From positions 1 through 25,182 of the forward strand of contig CBDUZS010000037.1 of assembly GCA_965371785.1 (NCBI GenBank): a stretch of DNA of 25,182 nucleotides, given 5' to 3'. Under the pieces are notes generated by a model. The model was not told the origin of the DNA. It was given only the letters and a program-made list of their open reading frames with translations, and did no database searches. The position numbers and the translations under genes are program-made. This DNA is from CBDUZS01 sp965371785. GTDB lineage: Bacteria > Fermentibacterota > Fermentibacteria > Fermentibacterales > JCC-6. The first letter of the stretch is position 1; each line of letters opens with the position of its first letter. Below, piece by piece: positions 22,567 to 25,182 of the stretch.

Positions 22567-22869
22567 ATGCCGACTTTCATGCTGATGACCAGATTGAATC
22601 CCGAGATCAACAGCTCTGCTGAAGATCGAAGGAAGACTGGTAAGAAGTGGCTAAAGAAGGTGAGAACACTCTGCCCGGGTGTCGAATGGATTGCGCACTA
22701 TGCAGTCCTTGGCCCCTTCGATTTCGTCGATATCTACAGGGCTCCCGACGTCGAGACGGCGCACAAAGTGAGCCTTATCTCCAGGGCGACGGGCGCGCTG
22801 ACTGCCGAGAGCTGGCAGGTAATGGAGTACGAGAGCTACCTGAAGATGCTCGAGGACGTGAACATCTAA
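22567..22869 (+). CDS. GYD-domain protein
   Basis: A 100-residue cytoplasmic protein. Of the two adjacent ATGs (22564 and 22567), the second sits six bases after AAGAAGGAGG and gives the family's usual MPT start. Family features: MPTFMLMTRLNPE, a basic linker (RRKTGKKWLKKVRTL), IAHYAVLGPFDFVDIYRAPD and ETAHKVSLISRATGALTAES. This matches the GYD domain (PF08734), a small ferredoxin-like alpha/beta fold related to dimeric alpha/beta-barrel proteins. Its biochemical function is not established. The C-terminal tail beyond the domain is WQVMEYESYLKMLEDVNI. The last 68 bases of the gene (22801-22868) recur at 23685-23747 in a broken second copy. It is convergent with the minus-strand cassette that begins 4 bp after its stop. 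Confidence 0.85.
   Translation: MPTFMLMTRLNPEINSSAEDRRKTGKKWLKKVRTLCPGVEWIAHYAVLGPFDFVDIYRAPDVETAHKVSLISRATGALTAESWQVMEYESYLKMLEDVNI
22801..22868 (+). repeat. Direct repeat, left copy (3' end of the GYD gene)
   Basis: Identical to 23685-23747 except for five bases (CGAGA, about 22830-22834) missing from the right copy. The identity stops within the stop codon. The two copies are in the same orientation and bracket the two-gene cassette at 22874-23589. Confidence 0.9.
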
Positions 22870-22873
22870 TCAG

Positions 22874-23245
22874 TCAGTGCGTAGAATCGGGCAGAGCTGC
22901 ACGATCGCGCGCAAGAGAAGCGGCAACGGCATAGGCATCGAAGTACCGTTGCAGAGAATCACCTGTTGACCGGTATTCGTTCGAACCGACCAGAAAGTCG
23001 ACAAGAACCTCCCGTGCTCGAGCAATCTCACGGAGGCGAGTCACCGAGTTTCTGTGGCGAGGATCCGCAAGAGTCAGGTCAAGAAGCTCCAGTACTCGTT
23101 CAATAGCCCCCTGTGCAACTTGAGGGTTCCGGGTTTTCCAGCGCAGAGCCCTGCTCACCTCGCTGCCTACATTTCCCAGCTGCTCGTACAGTGACAACTC
23201 CCACCAGCGACCTGTCGCCAGATCCTTGTGCAAGGGGGATTTCAT
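22874..23245 (-). CDS. Helical protein of unknown function, partner of the DUF5674 protein
   Basis: A 123-residue protein from ATG 23243-23245. That start overlaps the stop of the upstream gene as ATGA and has little ribosome site of its own, so it is probably translated by coupling. Almost entirely helical: LATGRWWELSLYEQLGNVGS, EVSRALRWKTRNPQVAQGAI, RVLELLDLTLADPRHR, RLREIARAREVLVDFLVGSN and LQRYFDAYAVAASLARDR. W-x-E-L-S-x-x-E-Q-L-x-N-x-G-S-E-V-x-R-A-x-R-W at the front is a strong, probably conserved, signature. My impression is that such proteins occur next to DUF5674 genes in other poorly characterised bacteria and archaea, annotated as hypothetical; a database search is needed to confirm. 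The overall shape suggests a four-helix bundle. No enzymatic motif is visible. Confidence 0.75.
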   Translation of the reverse strand: MKSPLHKDLATGRWWELSLYEQLGNVGSEVSRALRWKTRNPQVAQGAIERVLELLDLTLADPRHRNSVTRLREIARAREVLVDFLVGSNEYRSTGDSLQRYFDAYAVAASLARDRAALPDSTH

Positions 23246-23589
23246 CGGTAAACCAGTTTGTCCACCACGGCACTGATCAGCTCGCGAGTGGAAGGATCGT
23301 CCACACTTCTCGAGCGATTACCGGAAGATGGGCGAAGGTTTATCATCGAATCAAATTCCAGCCAATCCTCTGGTGGCAGATCTGGATAGAGGTTGATTCC
23401 CCAGAGATCCTGTTGCCGTGAACCTGCAGCCAGCAGCTCGGCTTCTTCATCTGAGTGAAGGTCTGCATCGATGACCATTATCCCACGGATCACATCTACA
23501 ACTGCCTTGACCATGTCACCGAATCGCGTTGCTGCCAATTGACGCAACGATTCCATGGATATTGGTTCCTGCTCTGTTACAGTTTTCAA
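23242..23589 (-). CDS. DUF5674-family protein
   Basis: A 115-residue protein starting at TTG 23589. The 11 residues before the first ATG (23556) keep the family-like N-terminus (EPISMESLRQLA), so the longer form is preferred despite a weak ribosome site. Core: TRFGDMVKAVVDVIRGIMVI, then DADLHSDEEAELLAAGSRQQ, DLWGINLYPD and FDSMINLRPSSGNRSRSVDD, and a final helix ending DKLV. This is the DUF5674 pattern. Function is unknown. The conserved H-S-D-E-E, W-G-I-N-x-Y and N-R-S-R-x-V-D-D motifs look like a binding or catalytic surface. It is the first gene of a two-gene minus-strand unit, overlapping the helical partner by four bases. Small size, overlap and a repeat-flanked location are reminiscent of a toxin-antitoxin or accessory module, but that is inference only. 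Confidence 0.82.
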   Translation of the reverse strand: MKTVTEQEPISMESLRQLAATRFGDMVKAVVDVIRGIMVIDADLHSDEEAELLAAGSRQQDLWGINLYPDLPPEDWLEFDSMINLRPSSGNRSRSVDDPSTRELISAVVDKLVYR

Positions 23590-23622
23590 GGGTACCCGCT
23601 TTCTTCAACGCCGGACTAATAC

Positions 23623-23650
23623 ATAATATGCTCCCGAACACCTTGCACAA
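23623..23650 (-). promoter_or_regulatory. Likely promoter of the DUF5674 cassette, inside the broken GYD copy
   Basis: On the minus strand, TTGTGC (23650-23645) and TATTAT (23628-23623, 5 of 6 to consensus) are 16 bp apart. Transcription would start near 23616, about 27 bases before the TTG start. The -35 element is made of former GYD coding sequence. Confidence 0.4.
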
Positions 23651-23748
23651 GGTCAGCCTGTTATCCAGGTCAACCGGTGCACTCACTGCCGAGAGCTGGC
23701 AGGTAATGGAGTAGCTACCTGAAGATGCTCGAGGACGTGAACATCTAG
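23631..23748 (+). pseudogene. Remnant of a second GYD-domain gene (3' part)
   Basis: Resembles 22750-22869 of the intact GYD gene. HKVSLLSRSTGALTAESWQV corresponds to HKVSLISRATGALTAESWQV of the intact copy. The 5' part of the match differs at many positions, mostly third bases. From 23685 the match is exact except for a 5-bp deletion near 23712, which creates an in-frame TAG. The first two thirds of the gene is missing. Its end shares CTAG with the stop of the SGNH gene on the other strand. Confidence 0.8.
23685..23747 (+). repeat. Direct repeat, right copy (within the GYD remnant)
   Basis: A 63-base copy of 22801-22868 lacking five bases. Together the two copies frame the DUF5674 cassette. 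Confidence 0.9.
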
Positions 23749-25136
23749 AGTTCTTCAGGAGGTGAATCAGCAATTCGGGCAGCAGCCGGGTCGAGTTCAA
23801 GCAGTATGACCTGAAGTTCCTCGGCAATTATCTCGTTAGCCCACTCTTCCAGGTGAACTCCCGAGTAATCGCTGTAGACCGTTTCCTCTACACCGTCGAA
23901 AATTCTGGCAAATGAAATGTAGTGAACGGAGTCGACTGCAGTCTCCCCGAAAAGATCGTAGGTCGCGGTGTACAGAACTTTGAAAGACGGATCACCGCCT
24001 GCGAGAAAGAACTCGTATCCCCCCTCGTAGATATCGATTTCGTATTCGGTGAGGATCTTGTCACCAAACCAGACCGAAGGCTGCCAGACGAACATGCATT
24101 CGAATCCGTACCGTGCCGCCAGTGCTTCCACTACGCCGCAGTTACCCAGATAGGTCTCAACGACCTCCATTGCCAGGAAGTCGGGATCCACGCCACGCGT
24201 ATGATACGTCTCGACCCTCTGCAATTCGGACTCCCGGTCCGACACCCTGTTACGCAGAGAGGTCACCAGAAGCCATGTGTTCGATTCCCGCAGAAGGGTT
24301 TCGAGCGGAGGACGTACATCAAAGGCTTCCGGTCTGCCCTCGACACGGGCCGATATGGGACCCTCCGAATGATGCGTTCCAGCCCTTCCCGCTTCGTATG
24401 CACCCCAGACATCGTTGAAACCATCGTAGTAGATCACGAAGTCGGGTACGTTTCCCGAGCGCAGTTGAAGCATGAGCTCGATAACCTCCTGAGTGGATGA
24501 ATGCGCTATCTGAGCCATGTTACTCACTGCAACCGGTCTCTGCAGCAATTCACTCAGGGATGCCTGCAGGTAGGCTCCGATCGTACCGGAATCGGATACC
24601 ATCTCTCCCCACATCGCCGATCCACCCAGGAGAAAAACCTTGTAAGCATCCGGGTCTCTGGAAACCCCAGGGGTAATACGGTAACCCTCATCATTTACCG
24701 TAACAGAATCGGAGTTGAGCGCTGGATTGGATCTCCAGACGACGAAGGGGGCGTACATTCCCAGGACTACTGATTCCTCGACGAGCTCGAGGTTGCCTTC
24801 CTCTATCTTCCGTGCGCGGATGCTGAATCTCTCAGGATCTATCAGCTTCACGAGTACGATGGATGCGAATTCGATAATCACGATGGCTACGATCACGTTG
24901 AGTACGAGAATGGCAGCTCCCTTGTAGAACCCGGGGAGCTTACGGCCCAGCAGGCCGCTGAGAATCAGTACAACGCCACATACGAGGAAACCGATCTGGT
25001 TCCGGCTGATACCCCCTCCCGAACTCAAACCGACCAGATCAGCGAATACGGCGGCTGCCACCAACAGTGCGCCCACCGATATGGCAAGAAGTTTCAGGAT
25101 TCTTACGGTACCGTCACCGAGTTCATTTCGTCCCAC
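23745..25136 (-). CDS. Membrane-anchored SGNH/GDSL-type hydrolase
   Basis: A 463-residue protein starting at GTG 25134-25136, with GAGGT about five bases upstream. The N-terminus has three hydrophobic segments: LKLLAISVGALLVAAAVFA, IGFLVCGVVLILSGLL and AAILVLNVIVAIVIIEFASI. The remaining ~350 residues are predicted outside the membrane. SGNH blocks are recognisable: VFLLGGSAMWGE (block I, nucleophile Ser in GGS), VSNMAQIAHSST (block II region), IYYDGFNDVWG (block III, G-x-N-D), and DYSGVHLEEWANE (block V, with the D-x-x-H type triad His). Such membrane-tethered SGNH proteins usually add or remove acyl groups on surface polysaccharide or lipid, but the substrate here is unknown. Its stop codon falls in the last bases of the GYD remnant, so its 3' end abuts the repeat. 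The 46 bases before it to the window edge hold only its ribosome site. Confidence 0.82.
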   Translation of the reverse strand: MGRNELGDGTVRILKLLAISVGALLVAAAVFADLVGLSSGGGISRNQIGFLVCGVVLILSGLLGRKLPGFYKGAAILVLNVIVAIVIIEFASIVLVKLIDPERFSIRARKIEEGNLELVEESVVLGMYAPFVVWRSNPALNSDSVTVNDEGYRITPGVSRDPDAYKVFLLGGSAMWGEMVSDSGTIGAYLQASLSELLQRPVAVSNMAQIAHSSTQEVIELMLQLRSGNVPDFVIYYDGFNDVWGAYEAGRAGTHHSEGPISARVEGRPEAFDVRPPLETLLRESNTWLLVTSLRNRVSDRESELQRVETYHTRGVDPDFLAMEVVETYLGNCGVVEALAARYGFECMFVWQPSVWFGDKILTEYEIDIYEGGYEFFLAGGDPSFKVLYTATYDLFGETAVDSVHYISFARIFDGVEETVYSDYSGVHLEEWANEIIAEELQVILLELDPAAARIADSPPEEL

Positions 25137-25182
25137 ATCAAACCTCGTTCACATGTGCTTTGTTGCCTGTACAACCGACGAT

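Noticed and set aside
23529..23714. Small plus-strand gene fused to GYD-like sequence
   Set aside because: The first part is the reverse of the DUF5674 gene's 5' end. Only the last third is GYD-like and it is interrupted, so it is treated as a remnant.

Overview
The window reads as a bacterial chromosome fragment from an anaerobic member of the FCB assemblage, something like Candidatus Fermentibacteria/Aegiribacteria or a neighbouring candidate phylum. That placement is an inference. It rests on several large secreted proteins (FG-GAP/VCBS repeats, a gingipain-like C25 peptidase, lamin-tail domains, FlgD-like Ig), on C-terminal domains of the Por/type IX secretion (T9SS) type, and on a short ThiC of the kind seen in anaerobes. 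There is no rRNA, complete tRNA, CRISPR array, transposase or integrase.

Layout. 1-152 is the 3' end of a YjbQ-family gene. 255-2876 holds two minus-strand secreted-protein genes. The second is split by one extra C in a C9 tract, and both are preceded by copies of the same 50-bp repeat. 3090-4722 is an AbiE-type toxin-antitoxin pair with its promoter/operator, visibly more AT-rich than its surroundings. 4723-5060 is a gene-poor stretch, possibly decayed coding sequence, closed by a terminator. 5194-10380 is a two-gene unit: a 1226-aa C25 cysteine peptidase with no T9SS tail, then an overlapping gene whose product carries one. 10381-10638 is intergenic and contains a 24-nt tRNA 3'-end-like fragment. 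10639-13853 encodes a small exported protein and a 910-aa triple lamin-tail protein.

13869-16769 is a minus-strand operon: a DUF2007 protein, a secreted repeat/cyclophilin fusion, and an SDR-type L-threonine 3-dehydrogenase. 16822-18595 is the thiamine unit: a promoter, a TPP riboswitch whose 3' strand contains the Shine-Dalgarno, thiC, and a 101-aa protein of unknown function. A strong hairpin separates it from the convergent MFS transporter and S9 (glutamyl-endopeptidase-like) peptidase genes at 18691-22439.

22509-25136 is the most unusual part. An intact GYD-domain gene is followed by a minus-strand two-gene cassette (DUF5674 plus a helical partner of unknown function). On the far side of the cassette is a broken second copy of the GYD 3' end. 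The two GYD ends share 63 identical bases apart from one 5-bp deletion, so the cassette is framed by direct repeats, and its likely promoter lies inside the broken copy. A membrane-anchored SGNH hydrolase closes the window. The best candidates for something undescribed are this cassette, the C25-peptidase/T9SS-tail pair, and the shared repeat upstream of the two secreted-protein genes.
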